Shown here: in pieces, positions 20,673 through 33,466 of the stretch
How the letters are laid out: each line of letters begins with the position of its first letter
How positions within the stretch are numbered: the stretch's first letter is position 1
Assembly (NCBI GenBank): GCA_947095585.1
Contig: OX352761.1
Span: forward strand, 90,066,779-90,130,778
Length of the DNA stretch: 64,000 nucleotides
DNA from: Nephrocerus scutellatus
Taxonomy: Eukaryota; Arthropoda; Insecta; Diptera; Pipunculidae
Reading direction: 5' to 3'
Translations under genes and position numbers: made by a program
The notes under the pieces: generated by a model
Seen by the model: the letters and a program-made list of their open reading frames with translations, nothing else
Database searches by the model: none
What the model was told of the DNA's origin: nothing

Positions 20673-21590
20673 TAAAAAAAAGTAGGGGTAGCCAGGCGCA
20701 GTGCCAAATTATTGATATTGAGTCAAGTACTGAAAAATTAAAATCAAGAGAATTAAGTGCGTCGAACTCAAATTTTTTTGTTCCACGTTAAAATATTCTA
20801 ATATTAGAAGAGATATATTGTAAAGAAGTTTCTATACACATCAAGATTATACAATATCCGTTCACAGTTATAGTTACTTGTCTACACCAATGCGATGAAG
20901 AACTATGTCAACCTCGTCGTTAGTTGTTGATCACCGCCCTGCCCGCACGACTATCCTCCTTATGCACACGATGGTCGTCTAGGTTAGGTATGCGTATCAC
21001 CATACAATCAATTCATTTTACGTTCATATAAAACTTGTGGGACTAAATGGTTATACAATCCATTAGATCACTAGGTATATGTGAGTAGCATACAAGTCAT
21101 CCGATTGGCGCCGACTATCTTCTCCTGTTGGATCCACTGCCACAGCGAATTGCGCTGTGCTGCCACAGATACTACGCTAGAAACAAAAAGTGCCAAAGGT
21201 ATCACACAAACTATAATTTATATCTTTGTTCAATGTTTAAAGTTTCTCCTGTTCTGTTCAGTGCTTGACTCTTAAACGATTTAAAAAAAGGCACACACAA
21301 AAAGCGGAAAAAGAACCCTTTCTCATTTGCAAAACTTTTCCTTCCCCTATAAAGACAGCGATCAACTTACTTACGCCGTATGGCGCGGCGTGTTGGCGGC
21401 GTGAAGGCTGCATAGCGTGTAGCAGTATGCATGGAAGCATCAGTTAAGTTTTTTTTATGCATCAGTTAAAGTTTCTTACTGAAGTTTTTTTGGCGCTGTT
21501 TAAAAAATTTGCAAAAACGTTGTGGCTAAAGTTCTGCTTTTTAAATAGTGAACGCACATGCATTAGCTTGATAGATAACTATATACGTAA

Positions 21591-21621
<31 letters not shown>

Positions 21622-21831
21622 GCAAACATGAATTAGGTAATGCAAAATGCAATATCATTATTTTTATACCCGGTTTGCATTTTACCAAGGTATCAAGTTA
21701 AGTGCGTTGGTTTTTTTGTAATAAAAAATCAATTTCTATTATGATTTTCATAATAACAATTTAGCAATTGCTTTCCTGTAGGGAACTAGCTGTTTCCAGC
21801 GCTCCTGCACCTACCTGCACACATGAACATG
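20673..21831. other. no recognisable gene
   Basis: Several short ORFs (60-64 codons), none of which I recognise. An (AT)n run is at 21594-21621. Confidence 0.4.
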
Positions 21832-22140
21832 AAAAAACAACACATAAAAATTTAAATTTTACATGTAAATTCTCTTTTTTTGAAGATTTGAAGAAAATCG
21901 GGTTAGTTTTTAACAAATTTAAATGGGCGGCCCTCGGCATTGGGACCCGATCACTTCCAAATTTTTATAAAATGTGTTGTTATCGGAGATACATAAGTGT
22001 GCAAAACTTGAAGAAAATCGGGTTAATTTTTAAAAAATGTATATGGGCTCTGGGGCTTGATTACTTCCAAATTTTTATAAAAAGTGTTGTTATCGGAGAA
22101 CAATACATATTCGTTAGTCTGGGCTTGTTTAAAAAAAAAA
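21832..22140 (-). mobile_element. HINE 3' end and two core units
   Basis: 'aaaacaacacataaaaat', CATGTAAATTCTC, then 'gaagaaaatcgggttagttttt' units with TTGTTATCGGAGATACAT. The tandem-duplication junction (21918) falls inside it. Confidence 0.75.
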
Positions 22141-22227
22141 TAACTAGGGCGGGCTCCACTTAAATAAATGCCTTAATGCGCTAATCCGAAGTTATGGCGT
22201 AGCGGACCTACCCTTCTCGCGGAACTA

Positions 22228-22491
22228 TTGGCATACAAAACTAACGAAATTTTAAAAAATAATTTATGGGAGGAAGAATCCCAAAGAGCTTCAAAAACAA
22301 CAGAGGATTTAGATTCTCTTAGTAAGAAGCCAGGACAAGCAGAGGAAGAACGTGGCTCCACGTCCAAAGGCTCTCAAAGAAAAATTGAAGGGGTCATTAA
22401 GGGCATAAAAACTCTGAAAGTAGGAGAGAAGCCTCCAAAAAAAACACCAAACAAAAAAAAAACAGCTGTAAAAGGCTCGCCTACTTCCTAA
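22228..22491 (+). pseudogene. LOA-like retrotransposon (LOA#3) ORF1 remnant, copy 1
   Basis: An 87-codon Lys-rich stretch (TPNKKKTAVKGSPTS at its end) precedes the ORF2 of the same element by ~400 bases of decayed gag. ORF1 of non-LTR elements makes an RNA-binding protein, and the basic, low-complexity composition fits, but no zinc knuckle is visible. The weak call relies on position. The start codon is arbitrary, as the reading may begin upstream. Confidence 0.5.
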
Positions 22492-22889
22492 AAAAAGGGT
22501 TAAGTAGGGAAGACGCCATAATCCAAGCCGAAAAGTCCATAGAAAGAGCTGACAAAAAACAATCACTACGGAGGGTGAGATCGGGGGACACACTACGTCC
22601 CCTAGAACGGGCAAAATGAAGACATTAACCCAAAATCGCGGAGGCTGGGTAAAGCGGGTTAATCGGGCAACCAGTGCCATGGTGGTTATGTCGTTAGACC
22701 AGAAAACGACAGGAAAATTAAATGAAAACCCAAGGATCAGCTTTCGTTTCGGTCAAATTCCGCTAAGACCAAAGAAGAAGGAAGTTTAAGAAGAGGGGGA
22801 CATCAAAGAAGCACTCCCAAAGGACTCCGACACAGAAGGGCCAGAACAACAAACAGACAAGGCCTCCTCCTCCTCAAACAACCCATAAA

Positions 22890-25667
22890 ATGAGATGCAT
22901 CCAAGCAAATTTACACCATGCTAAGGCAGCATAAGCTTAAATAAGCAAAAGAGGCATCTCCAACATTGGACCCCTTCAGGAGCCCTGGTTAATAACAGGC
23001 AAAATAATGGGCCTTAGAAATAAAAACTGTAAGTTAATATATCACAAAGAAGCAGAATTATCTAGCGCTGCCATTATTGTAGACAACACCATTAATATAT
23101 TCCAGTATTCACGGACAGGGACACAGCTACCATCCTAGCAAATGTCATTAACCTGGCAGAGGTCAACGTGCAGGAGGAGAGTAGAGGGGTCATCATTGCC
23201 TCAGCATACTTCCAAGGGAAAGACCAATAAGCCCCACCTATGATGATACACAAATTAGAGGATTATTGCAGCATACTTCCAAGGGAAAGACCAATAAGCC
23301 CCACCTATGATGATTCACAAATTAGAGGATTATTGCAGAAAAACCAATAAGATTCTCATCATCGGTTGCGATGCAAATGCCCACAATACAGTATGGGGAA
23401 GCAGTGGTACAAAAAAAACAAGTAAGTCTTTACTAGAACAAAGCAATAATAAGCAATGGACCTGTTTAAAAATTGGAGAGTCTCAGAGTAAGACTCCTTT
23501 TCAGATCACAGACATCTATTTGCGATAACCACCAAACAGAAGATAAGTCTATACGTCGCCCAAGTCAACAAACTTCAAAAAGGCACAAAGAATGCCTAAG
23601 TAAAGAAATAAATGACAAGGCACTATGGATGACTAACACAGTAGAGCTCGACTGGACTGTTCATGAATTAACAGCAGCAGTCCTGTAAGCGTATCATGAA
23701 AGCTGTCAAACAAAAACAAAGTTAACAAACTAAACCATTTAGAAAATGTACGAGAAGTGGCTAGAACTGAGTTCAACAAAGCCAAAAAAAATACAAATGC
23801 TTTGGAGAGCTACAATCTACAAACAAGCACTCACAAGCTACAATAAAGAACTAAGAAGATCTAAGAGAAAAGCTTCTCGTTCTGTGAAAGCCTGAAATAT
23901 GTGCCACAGACCGCAAGGATCCAAAAGGCTCTATCTAAATGAAACACAGACAACATTGGAATCCTAAAAACCCTAATGGAAAAATTACCTCTACTTTACA
24001 AAAACAGTAGATCTCTTATTAAAGACTCACTTTTCTAGATGCAAAATTGAAAGCATAGCAAAAGAAGCAAATGAGTCAGCCATAAACAGAACTAGAGCAA
24101 TACATAATAAAGAAACGGATATAATGACCTATGAAAGGGTAGAATTGGCAATAAAAACATTCAAATCCTACAAGGCACCAGGACCAGATGGCATCCTTCC
24201 AGCACTTCTAAGTAAAGGCACGGCTAAGCTTAGGGAACTACTGGTTAAGATATTACGGGCCAGTATTAAACTAAACTACATTCACAAAATATGGAGAGAA
24301 GTTAACGTTGTATTCATACCAAAAGAGGGAAACAAACCACCTTATCAACCAAAATCGTATCGACCAATCAGTCTAACTTCATTCCTATTAAAAACAATGG
24401 AAAAACTTATAGATTATTACCTCAGTAAGGGACCACTAAAAAGTAAACCATTACATGAACTGCAATTTGCATATCAAAAAGATAAATCATCCATAACAGC
24501 ACTACATAAAGTGACAAAAGAACTAGAAAAAACAGTAGAATCGAAAGAGATATCCCTATGTGCGTTCACTGACGGAGAAGGGGCCTTATATAATGCAAGT
24601 TACAACTCAATGGTAAGAGCACTAAACAGACCCAACCATAACAAAATGGGTAAAAACCTCTCTCCCGTACTTATAGTAGTCGACGAATTTCTGGTGAAAC
24701 TCAACAACAGAAGACTAAAAGCAATATAATACGCCACCGACATAACGGTAATCATTAAAGGTAAGCATGAATAAACCATCAGTGAAATGATGCCTAATGC
24801 CCTAAAAATATCATGGCTATGTAATGAAAAGGAGGGGCTATCAATGAACCCTACTAAAACCAAAAAAATAGCATACACCAAAAGAAAGAAAAGAAAAGAA
24901 AATAACTATTCCAAACCTAAACATTAAAGAAACAGAAATTAATCTCAAAGAGAAAACAAAATTCTCATGAATCATCCTAGATAGAATACTTACAAGGGAA
25001 AACATCTAAACATAAAAGCTACAGGAGTGCTATGGACCCAAAGACAATTGCTAGGAAAATCCTCGGGACTAAACCCAAAAATTACTTCTTGGATACATAC
25101 CAAAATAATCAAACTCAGTATTTTATACGGGTCGGTGATATGGTGGGAAAAACCGAACAACGCACAGCAATAAAAAAGCTAAACGAAATACAAAGACTAG
25201 CATGTGTAAGTATTACAGGGCAATGGGAATAACACCTACAGTGGGTTTAGAAGCTCTATTAAATCTAACACCGTTACACATTGCCATCAAAGAAGAAGCA
25301 GCAAGACAAGCTATATCCCCACACAAACTATAGAACTTCAAACAAGGGGACCACAAAGCGCATCTGTGTATACTTGAAAAGGTAAAACCCGTAAAGGAAC
25401 TTACCCGCACCAGCGACCACCCGAATATAAAAAGAAGTTTCAAACACAACTATGAAAAGGGATGAGTGGAATTCAGACCTAAAATGGATCATGGATGATT
25501 CTCAAAAATGGTTCACGGATGGGTCAAAAACAAGTGAAGGAGTAGCAGCAGGAATAGTGGGACCAAAATGCCACAAATTCATTCCACTATGCAAGAATTC
25601 CACAATATCTCAAGCGGATCTCTACGCAACCGAAAACTTGCTAGCAAGAAGGCTAACAGGATTATAG
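22890..25667 (+). pseudogene. LOA-like retrotransposon (LOA#3) ORF2: endonuclease, RT, RNase H, copy 1
   Basis: ORF2 would nick DNA and prime reverse transcription. Pieces in order: start MRCIQANLHHAKAA (22890); EN with QEPWLITGKI and ILIIGCDANAHNTVWGS; RT open stretch 24124-24729 with YKAPGPDGILPALL (24175 on), VVFIPKEG, SYRPISLTSFLLKTMEKL and motif A FTDGEGALYN (second Asp changed to Tyr); YATD instead of YADD just after a stop (24727-24741); a connection region (LNEIQRLACVSITG, 25160-25225); RNase H QKWFTDGSKTSEGVAAGI (25500 on). Many stops, a 67-base tandem duplication in EN (23204-23337) and the damaged catalytic boxes show it is dead. RNase H downstream of RT with this EN type points to LOA or a related clade. 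Confidence 0.85.
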
Positions 25668-25670
25668 GAT

Positions 25671-26171
25671 AGCTTCTCGAGCTGCCCGGCATATCTTTTT
25701 GTGAATGGAAATTCTCGAGTGCCTGGCAGCTCCCTACCACATCGACCGGTCTTCACTTCGATGCTAACAGCATTTCCCGGTGTCTTAGTCGGTAAGGACC
25801 TGAGGTCCCACCTCCCCGACCCCTTAGAGTGTACAGGCATCGCAAGGGTCCCCCACCAGATAACCGGTAAAACCGAGTATCCTTGCAGACCGCGTCGATC
25901 TCTGGAACTCCAAATCAGAGAAAATAAGTTAATAAATTAATAATACTACCGCATCGACCGTTTTTCGCGTCGATGCAACCGGCAGCCATCGGTGTACGCG
26001 TCGGTAGAGACCCCCATTTTGTCTTAAACACTCAAAGAAATTCCTTAACTGCAAACACAAAAATGCGAAAGAGGTCTTAAACAATAGACACATGTAGATC
26101 GCGGTGCAAGTGGCATGTACACACTCCCCCAATTGTCATCGTATCGTATCGTATGTTATAGTAATTCATAT
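25671..26171. other. no recognisable gene
   Basis: GC-richer 25680-25910, then AT-rich with a small ATCGT-type run near 26140. The RNase H reading stops abruptly at 25667, so this may be foreign to the retrotransposon. It is present in both tandem copies. Confidence 0.4.
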
Positions 26172-26740
26172 AATGCAGTGGGAAAGTCTCCGATATATTG
26201 GGGTTCACAAAGCAGCGTTGTCATCAACTGTAGCCGAATATATAGCTACATCCCACGCAAAGAACTGGTAAAGTTAAGATGATTTTATAAGTTCTTATTT
26301 CTGCAGAATATACCTAGTAGGGTGGTCGGTAGAAGTGAAGTGAAGCGCCAGAGAACAGCTACTTAACTATAAAAGTATATTGAAGTATATTCATATACTC
26401 GCAGACCACTCAGTTGTAACTACATAATATATACTTAGTAATAAACTTCCTTCAATCTCTTTCTACTTATTGAAGTCAAGCGCTAAGGTCGTGCCTACTA
26501 TATAATTTCACAGTAACTAAACATAAAATGCTTTTATGGTTTATTCAAATGGCTTAAAAAACAAAAAGTCTTCAATGATTTCTTTATTCCTTTCGTGCAA
26601 ACAACATGATATGACAACAAATTTCAACATCAGTAGATAAACCGTAGTAAGGGAACCTTTTATAATTTGGTTTTATAAAAATGTTTTAAGACGAATTATT
26701 AAAGTTTGTAAATGTTAAAATATTATGCATCACAATTTCG
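26172..26740 (+). repeat. dispersed repeat A, copy 2
   Basis: CAGTGGGAAAGTCTCCGATA to 'caatttcgcaccc'. The TATA-like 'ctataaaagtatattgaag' and AATAAACTTCCTTC are preserved. It differs from 5781-6305 by many substitutions and a ~70-base local replacement near 26245-26340. Confidence 0.7.
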
Positions 26741-26744
26741 CACC

Positions 26745-27000
26745 CTATGAACTGGTTTTCCAAAAAAAATTTTATTATGAAAATTATTTCTCACACGCCC
26801 ATAGACGAAAGTGACTGTTTCATACAGTATAACCTAGCTTCGAAAGTAGCCTTTATACACTCTAGTGACTTAACTTATAAAATTCTTCTGTTATTTACTG
26901 CAGTCACACCGAACACACAATTAATTAATTTTGCATTGCGCATAACCGGTTTAGCAGAAAACCCGGTTTTGGTCGTGTGAAAAATAGCGTACATTGGAAG
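26745..27000 (+). repeat. dispersed repeat B, copy 2
   Basis: Shares GACGAAAGTGACTGTTTC, 'cttcgaaagtagcc', 'gttatttactgcagtcacaccgaacacaca' and 'gtgtgaaaaatagcgtac' with 13765-14110, without the internal duplication there. Confidence 0.7.
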
Positions 27001-27017
27001 TCATTTGGACCCTCACA

Positions 27018-27300
27018 TATTTTTTTTCAAAATTAACCCGATTCAAACTTTGTACACATGTGTATCTCCCATTACAGAATTAACATGAAAACTTTTTATG
27101 GGGCGTTTTATTCAATTCTCTATATCAACTTCGTGTACCCGGGTTTTTATCTGGCTGTGGCAGAATCTTGTGATCAATTTCCAACCTACTTCTTAAAGCC
27201 CGATTGTAGTAAAACTTTGCACGCATGTGAATCTTCGATGACAACATTTTCTATTACAAATTTGGAAGGAATTGGACCCCAGGGCCACATGCGGTGGAGG
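27018..27300 (+). mobile_element. HINE fragments, 3' end followed by a 5' start
   Basis: 27018-27110 is a core piece plus CCATTACAGAATTAACATG and a 'ttttatggggcgtttta' terminus. 27113-27300 opens a new element with CAATTCTCTATATCAACTTC and its 5' block. The second element is cut at ~27300, where LOA#1 sequence begins. Confidence 0.7.
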
Positions 27301-28080
27301 TTGGCATCAAGGCCGGATAAAGCTAATCGCTTGTGAAGATTCGAGATCTTGTGATCTCTTTAAACTGGCTATTGGCAGTCTTGGGGAGGTTTGGCCTGGT
27401 ACCAAGCTCGAGGTTGTTGCAAAGGAGCTAGCTGACCAAGAGCTCGCACTTGGATTCCGATCGAACCCCCCACTGGTAATGGAATACTCGAAGTCTTACC
27501 GCTAAGCAATCCCTCCATTCCGACGCACGACTGAAAGGTCGCTACGATAGAGGAGCGTAGGGGCTACTACAGATCCGCGATAGTTGTGATCAACCACGAA
27601 TCCCTTGCTCCCCTGGCAAGGACCAAAGGCGTGATTCGGTTTTGATGGAACCACATCACACTTCGGGTCTATGAGAAGGATGAGTTAGAAGCAGGTAAAC
27701 CACCCCCTCATCCCTCGGATTCGGAGTTTCAAGCTCCTGAACCGGGAACATCCGTCTTCTTCCCTACGATGGATAACGTTGTTCCCCAAGCTTCGGCTAC
27801 CCTGTCACAGTCTTCTGTCTCCATGATGGTTGACGATATTCCCCAAGATTCGGCCAAACCGCCACAATCTTCCGTCTCCATGGCTGACACTCTGTCGGAC
27901 ATGGAGTTGGAGGACCTTCTATTCAGGGAATCTACCAATGAAGACGAGCTTCTCAACTCGCCTTCGGAGGGGGATGAGGTGGACAACACTGTAGTGGAGG
28001 TTTCTCTGCTAAGTGTAGCAATAATGCTGCGTGTGGTACAGATTAATCTCCAGCACTCCAAAAGTCTTCGGCCTACCTTA
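27300..28080 (+). pseudogene. LOA-like retrotransposon LOA#1: ORF1 and start of ORF2, copy 1
   Basis: Readable pieces: LIACEDSRSCDLFKLAIGSL and VWPGTKLEVVAKELADQELA (27315-27470), then after stops WNHITLRVYEKDELEAGKPP and an acidic Ser/Asp-rich tail (27769-28020, MADTLSDMELEDLLFRES). In the same frame follows MLRVVQINLQHSK (28024 on), which looks like the ORF2 endonuclease start. The gag-like part resembles the ORF1 of LOA-type elements, but no zinc knuckle is seen. Reading breaks at 28080 because the tandem-duplication junction joins it to a HINE. The copy at 33466-34247 continues further into the endonuclease. Confidence 0.75.
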
Positions 28081-28305
28081 ATTTAGATGGGCGGCCCTCG
28101 GCATTGGGACCCGATCACTTCCAAATTTTTATAAAATGTGTTGTTATCGGAGATACATAAGTGTGCAAAACTTGAAGAAAATCGGGTTAATTTTTAAAAA
28201 ATGTATATGGGCTCTGGGGCTTGATTACTTCCAAATTTTTATAAAAAGTGTTGTTATCGGAGAACAATACATATTCGTTAGTCTGGGCTTGTTTAAAAAA
28301 AAAAA
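28081..28305 (-). mobile_element. HINE core units, truncated by the duplication junction
   Basis: Equivalent of 21918-22140. It lacks the 3' terminus because the duplicated block starts inside the element. Confidence 0.75.
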
Positions 28306-28392
28306 TAACTAGGGCGGGCTCCACTTAAATAAATGCCTTAATGCGCTAATCCGAAGTTATGGCGTAGCGGACCTACCCTTCTCGCGGAACTA

Positions 28393-28656
28393 TTGGCATA
28401 CAAAACTAACGAAATTTTAAAAAAGAATTTATGGGAGGAAGAATCCCAAAGAGCTTCAAAAACAACAGAGGATTTAGATTCTCTTAGTAAGAAGCCAGGA
28501 CAAGCAGAGGAAGAACGTGGCTCCACGTCCAAAGGCTCTCAAAGAAAAATTGAAGGGGTCATTAAGGGCATAAAAACTCTGAAAGTAGGAGAGAAGCCTC
28601 CAAAAAAAACACCAAACAAAAAAAAAACAGCTGTAAAAGGCTCGCCTACTTCCTAA
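28393..28656 (+). pseudogene. LOA#3 ORF1 remnant, copy 2
   Basis: Same 87-codon basic stretch as at 22228-22491 with one residue changed (Asn to Lys near codon 11). Same weak, position-based call. Confidence 0.5.
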
Positions 28657-29054
28657 AAAAAGGGTTAAGTAGGGAAGACGCCATAATCCAAGCCGAAAAG
28701 TCCATAGAAAGAGCTGACAAAAAACAATCACTACGGAGGGTGAGATCGGGGGACACACTACGTCCCCTAGAACGGGCAAAATGAAGACATTAACCCAAAA
28801 TCGCGGAGGCTGGGTAAAGCGGGTTAATCGGGCAACCAGTGCCATGGTGGTTATGTCGTTAGACCAGAAAACGACAGGAAAATTAAATGAAAACCCAAGG
28901 ATCAGCTTTCGTTTCGGTCAAATTCCGCTAAGACCAAAGAAGAAGGAAGTTTAAGAAGAGGGGGACATCAAAGAAGCACTCCCAAAGGACTCCGACACAG
29001 AAGGGCCAGAACAACAAACAGACAAGGCCTCCTCCTCCTCAAACAACCCATAAA

Positions 29055-31833
29055 ATGAGATGCATCCAAGCAAATTTACACCATGCTAAGGCAGCATAAG
29101 CTTAAATAAGCAAAAGAGGCATCTCCAACATTGGACCCCTTCAGGAGCCCTGGTTAATAACAGGCAAAATAATGGGCCTTAGAAATAAAAACTGTAAGTT
29201 AATATATCACAAAGAAGCAGAATTATCTAGCGCTGCCATTATTGTAGACAACACCATTAATATATTCCAGTATTCACGGACAGGGACACAGCTACCATCC
29301 TAGCAAATGTCATTAACCTGGCAGAGGTCAACGTGCAGGAGGAGAGTAGAGGGGTCATCATTGCCTCAGCATACTTCCAAGGGAAAGACCAATAAGCCCC
29401 ACCTATGATGATACACAAATTAGAGGATTATTGCAGCATACTTCCAAGGGAAAGACCAATAAGCCCCACCTATGATGATTCACAAATTAGAGGATTATTG
29501 CAGAAAAACCAATAAGATTCTAATCATCGGTTGCGATGCAAATGCCCACAATACAGTATGGGGAAGCAGTGGTACAAAAAAAACAAGTAAGTCTTTACTA
29601 GAACAAAGCAATAATAAGCAATGGACCTGTTTAAAAATTTGAGAGTCTCAGAGTAAGACTCCTTTTCAGATCACAGACATCTATTTGCGATAACCACCAA
29701 ACAGAAGATAAGTCTATACGTCGCCCAAGTCAACAAACTTCAAAAAGGCACAAAGAATGCCTAAGTAAAGAAATAAATGACAAGGCACTATGGATGACTA
29801 ACACAGTAGAGCTCGACTGGACTGTTCATGAATTAACAGCAGCAGTCCTGTAAGCGTATCATGAAAGCTGTCAAACAAAAACAAAGTTAACAAACTAAAC
29901 CATTTAGAAAATGTACGAGAAGTGGCTAGAACTGAGTTCAACAAAGCCAAAAAAAATACAAATGCTTTGGAGAGCTACAATCTACAAACAAGCACTCACA
30001 AGCTACAATAAAGAACTAAGAAGATCTAAGAGAAAAGCTTCTCGTTCTGTGAAAGCCTGAAATATGTGCCACAGACCGCAAGGATCCAAAAGGCTCTATC
30101 TAAATGAAACACAGACAACATTGGAATCCTAAAAACCCTAATGGAAAAATTACCTCTACTTTACAAAAACAGTAGATCTCTTATTAAAGACTCACTTTTC
30201 TAGATGCAAAATTGAAAGCATAGCAAAAGAAGCAAATGAGTCAGCCATAAACAGAACTAGAGCAATACATAATAAAGAAACGGATATAATGACCTATGAA
30301 AGGGTAGAATTGGCAATAAAAACATTCAAATCCTACAAGGCACCAGGACCAGATGGCATCCTTCCAGCACTTCTAAGTAAAGGCACGGCTAAGCTTAGGG
30401 AACTACTGGTTAAGATATTACGGGCCAGTATTAAACTAAACTACATTCACAAAATATGGAGAGAAGTTAACGTTGTATTCATACCAAAAGAGGGAAACAA
30501 ACCACCTTATCAACCAAAATCGTATCGACCAATCAGTCTAACTTCATTCCTATTAAAAACAATGGAAAAACTTATAGATTATTACCTCAGTAAGGGACCA
30601 CTAAAAAGTAAACCATTACATGAACTGCAATTTGCATATCAAAAAGATAAATCATTCATAACAGCACTACATAAAGTGACAAAAGAACTAGAAAAAACAG
30701 TAGAATCGAAAGAGATATCCCTATGTGCCTTCACTGACGGAGAAGGGGCCTTATATAATGCAAGTTACAACTCAATGGTAAGAGCACTAAACAGACCCAA
30801 CCATAACAAAATGGGTAAAAACCTCTCTCCCGTACTTATAGTAGTCGACGAATTTCTGGTGAAACTCAACAACAGAAGACTAAAAGCAATATAATACGCC
30901 ACCGACATAACGGTAATCATTAAAGGTAAGCATGAATAAACCATCAGTGAAATGATGCCTAATGCCCTAAAAATATCATGGCTATGTAATGAAAAGGAGG
31001 GGCTATCAATGAACCCTACTAAAACCAAAAAAATAGCATACACCAAAAGAAAGGAAAGAAAAGAAAATAACTATTCCAAACCTAAACATTAAAGAAACAG
31101 AAATTAATCTCAAAGAGAAAACAAAATTCTCATGAATCATCCTAGATAGAATACTTACAAGGGAAAACATCTAAACATAAAAGCTACAGGAGTGCTATGG
31201 ACCCAAAGACAATTGCTAGGAAAATCCTCGGGACTAAACCCAAAAATTACTTCTTGGATACATACCAAAATAATCAAACTCAGTATTTTATACGGGTCGG
31301 TGATATGGTGGGAAAAACCGAACAACGCACAGCAATAAAAAAGCTAAACGAAATACAAAGACTAGCATGTGTAAGTATTACAGGGGCAATGGGAATAACA
31401 CCTACAGTGGGTTTAGAAGCTCTATTAAATCTAACACCGTTACACATTGCCATCAAAGAAGAAGCAGCAAGACAAGCTATATCCCCACACAAACTATAGA
31501 ACTTCAAACAAGGGGACCACAAAGCGCATCTGTGTATACTTGAAAAGGTAAAACCCGTAAAGGAACTTACCCGCACCAGCGACCACCCGAATATAAAAAG
31601 AAGTTTCAAACACAACTATGAAAAGGGATGAGTGGAATTCAGACCTAAAATGGATCATGGATGATTCTCAAAAATGGTTCACGGATGGGTCAAAAACAAG
31701 TGAAGGAGTAGCAGCAGGAATAGTGGGACCAAAATGCCACAAATTCATTCCACTATGCAAGAATTCCACAATATCTCAAGCGGATCTCTACGCAACCGAA
31801 AACTTGCTAGCAAGAAGGCTAACAGGATTATAG
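29055..31833 (+). pseudogene. LOA#3 ORF2, copy 2
   Basis: Second copy of 22890-25667 with the same stops, the same 67-base duplication in the endonuclease, the same FTDGEGALYN and YATD changes and the same stop before the catalytic box. One G more than copy 1 near 31384 leaves the connection region open for 100 codons (31197-31499: SITGAMGITPTVGLEALLNL is readable here but broken in copy 1). Because all major lesions are shared, the element was already dead before the block duplicated. Confidence 0.85.
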
Positions 31834-32337
31834 GATAGCTTCTCGAGCTGCCCGGCATATCTTTTTGTGAATGGAAATTCTCGAGTGCCTGGCAGCTCCC
31901 TACCACATCGACCGGTCTTCACTTCGATGCTAACAGCATTTCCCGGTGTCTTAGTCGGTAAGGACCTGAGGTCCCACCTCCCCGACCCCTTAGAGTGTAC
32001 AGGCATCGCAAGGGTCCCCCACCAGATAACCGGTAAAACCGAGTATCCTTGCAGACCGCGTCGATCTCTGGAACTCCAAATCAGAGAAAATAAGTTAATA
32101 AATTAATAATACTACCGCATCGACCGTTTTTCGCGTCGATGCAACCGGCAGCCATCGGTGTACGCGTCGGTAGAGACCCCCATTTTGTCTTAAACACTCA
32201 AAGAAATTCCTTAACTGCAAACACAAAAATGCGAAAGAGGTCTTAAACAATAGACACATGTAGATCGCGGTGCAAGTGGCATGTACACACTCCCCCAATT
32301 GTCATCGTATCGTATCGTATGTTATAGTAATTCATAT
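31834..32337. other. no recognisable gene (duplicate of 25671-26171)
   Basis: Identical in content to the copy 1 spacer; nothing recognised. Confidence 0.4.
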
Positions 32338-32905
32338 AATGCAGTGGGAAAGTCTCCGATATATTGGGGTTCACAAAGCAGCGTTGTCATCAACTGTAGC
32401 CGAATATATAGCTACATCCCACGCAAAGAACTGGTAAAGTTAAGATGATTTTATAAGTTCTTATTTCTGCAGAATATACCTAGTAGGGTGGTCGGTAGAA
32501 GTGAAGTGAAGCGCCAGAGAACAGCTACTTAACTATAAAAGTATATTGAAGTATATTCATATACTCGCAGACCACTCAGTTGTAACTACATAATATATAC
32601 TTAGTAATAAACTTCCTTCAATCTCTTTCTACTTATTGAAGTCAAGCGCTAAGGTCGTGCCTACTATATAATTTCACAGTAACTAAACATAAAATGCTTT
32701 TATGGTTTATTCAAATGGCTTAAAAAACAAAAAGTCTTCAATGATTTCTTTATTCCTTTCGTGCAAACAACATGATATGACAACAAATTTCAACATCAGT
32801 AGATAAACCGTAGTAAGGGAACCTTTTATAATTTGGTTTTATAAAAATGTTTTAAGACGAATTATTAAAGTTTGTAAATGTTAAAATATTATGCATCACA
32901 ATTTC
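32338..32905 (+). repeat. dispersed repeat A, copy 3
   Basis: Tandem-duplicate counterpart of 26172-26740, no differences noticed. Confidence 0.75.
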
Positions 32906-32910
32906 GCACC

Positions 32911-33166
32911 CTATGAACTGGTTTTCCAAAAAAAATTTTATTATGAAAATTATTTCTCACACGCCCATAGACGAAAGTGACTGTTTCATACAGTATAACC
33001 TAGCTTCGAAAGTAGCCTTTATACACTCTAGTGACTTAACTTATAAAATTCTTCTGTTATTTACTGCAGTCACACCGAACACACAATTAATTAATTTTGC
33101 ATTGCGCATAACCGGTTTAGCAGAAAACCCGGTTTTGGTCGTGTGAAAAATAGCGTACATTGGAAG
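32911..33166 (+). repeat. dispersed repeat B, copy 3
   Basis: Tandem-duplicate counterpart of 26745-27000. Confidence 0.75.
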
Positions 33167-33183
33167 TCATTTGGACCCTCACA

Positions 33184-33466
33184 TATTTTTTTTCAAAATT
33201 AACCCGATTCAAACTTTGTACACATGTGTATCTCCCATTACAGAATTAACATGAAAACTTTTTATGGGGCGTTTTATTCAATTCTCTATATCAACTTCGT
33301 GTACCCGGGTTTTTATCTGGCTGTGGCAGAATCTTGTGATCAATTTCCAACCTACTTCTTAAAGCCCGATTGTAGTAAAACTTTGCACGCATGTGAATCT
33401 TCGATGACAACATTTTCTATTACAAATTTGGAAGGAATTGGACCCCAGGGCCACATGCGGTGGAGG
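33184..33466 (+). mobile_element. HINE fragments (duplicate)
   Basis: Counterpart of 27018-27300, same 3'-end-then-5'-start arrangement. Confidence 0.7.

Larger units (their letters stand above)
21918..28080 (+). repeat. 6.16-kb tandem duplication, copy 1
   Basis: Every base from ~21918 to ~28080 recurs 6164-6166 bases downstream in the same orientation with only about ten substitutions or one-base indels noticed, plus one 105-base deletion in copy 2. It contains a HINE end, a decayed LOA-like element, repeats A and B, a HINE fragment and the 5' part of LOA#1. Confidence 0.95.

Noticed and set aside
22309..22680. 123-codon minus-strand ORF with hydrophobic stretches, also at 28474-28845
   Set aside because: Shadow of the plus-strand, Lys-rich LOA#3 ORF1; A-rich coding DNA gives Phe/Leu-rich antisense frames.
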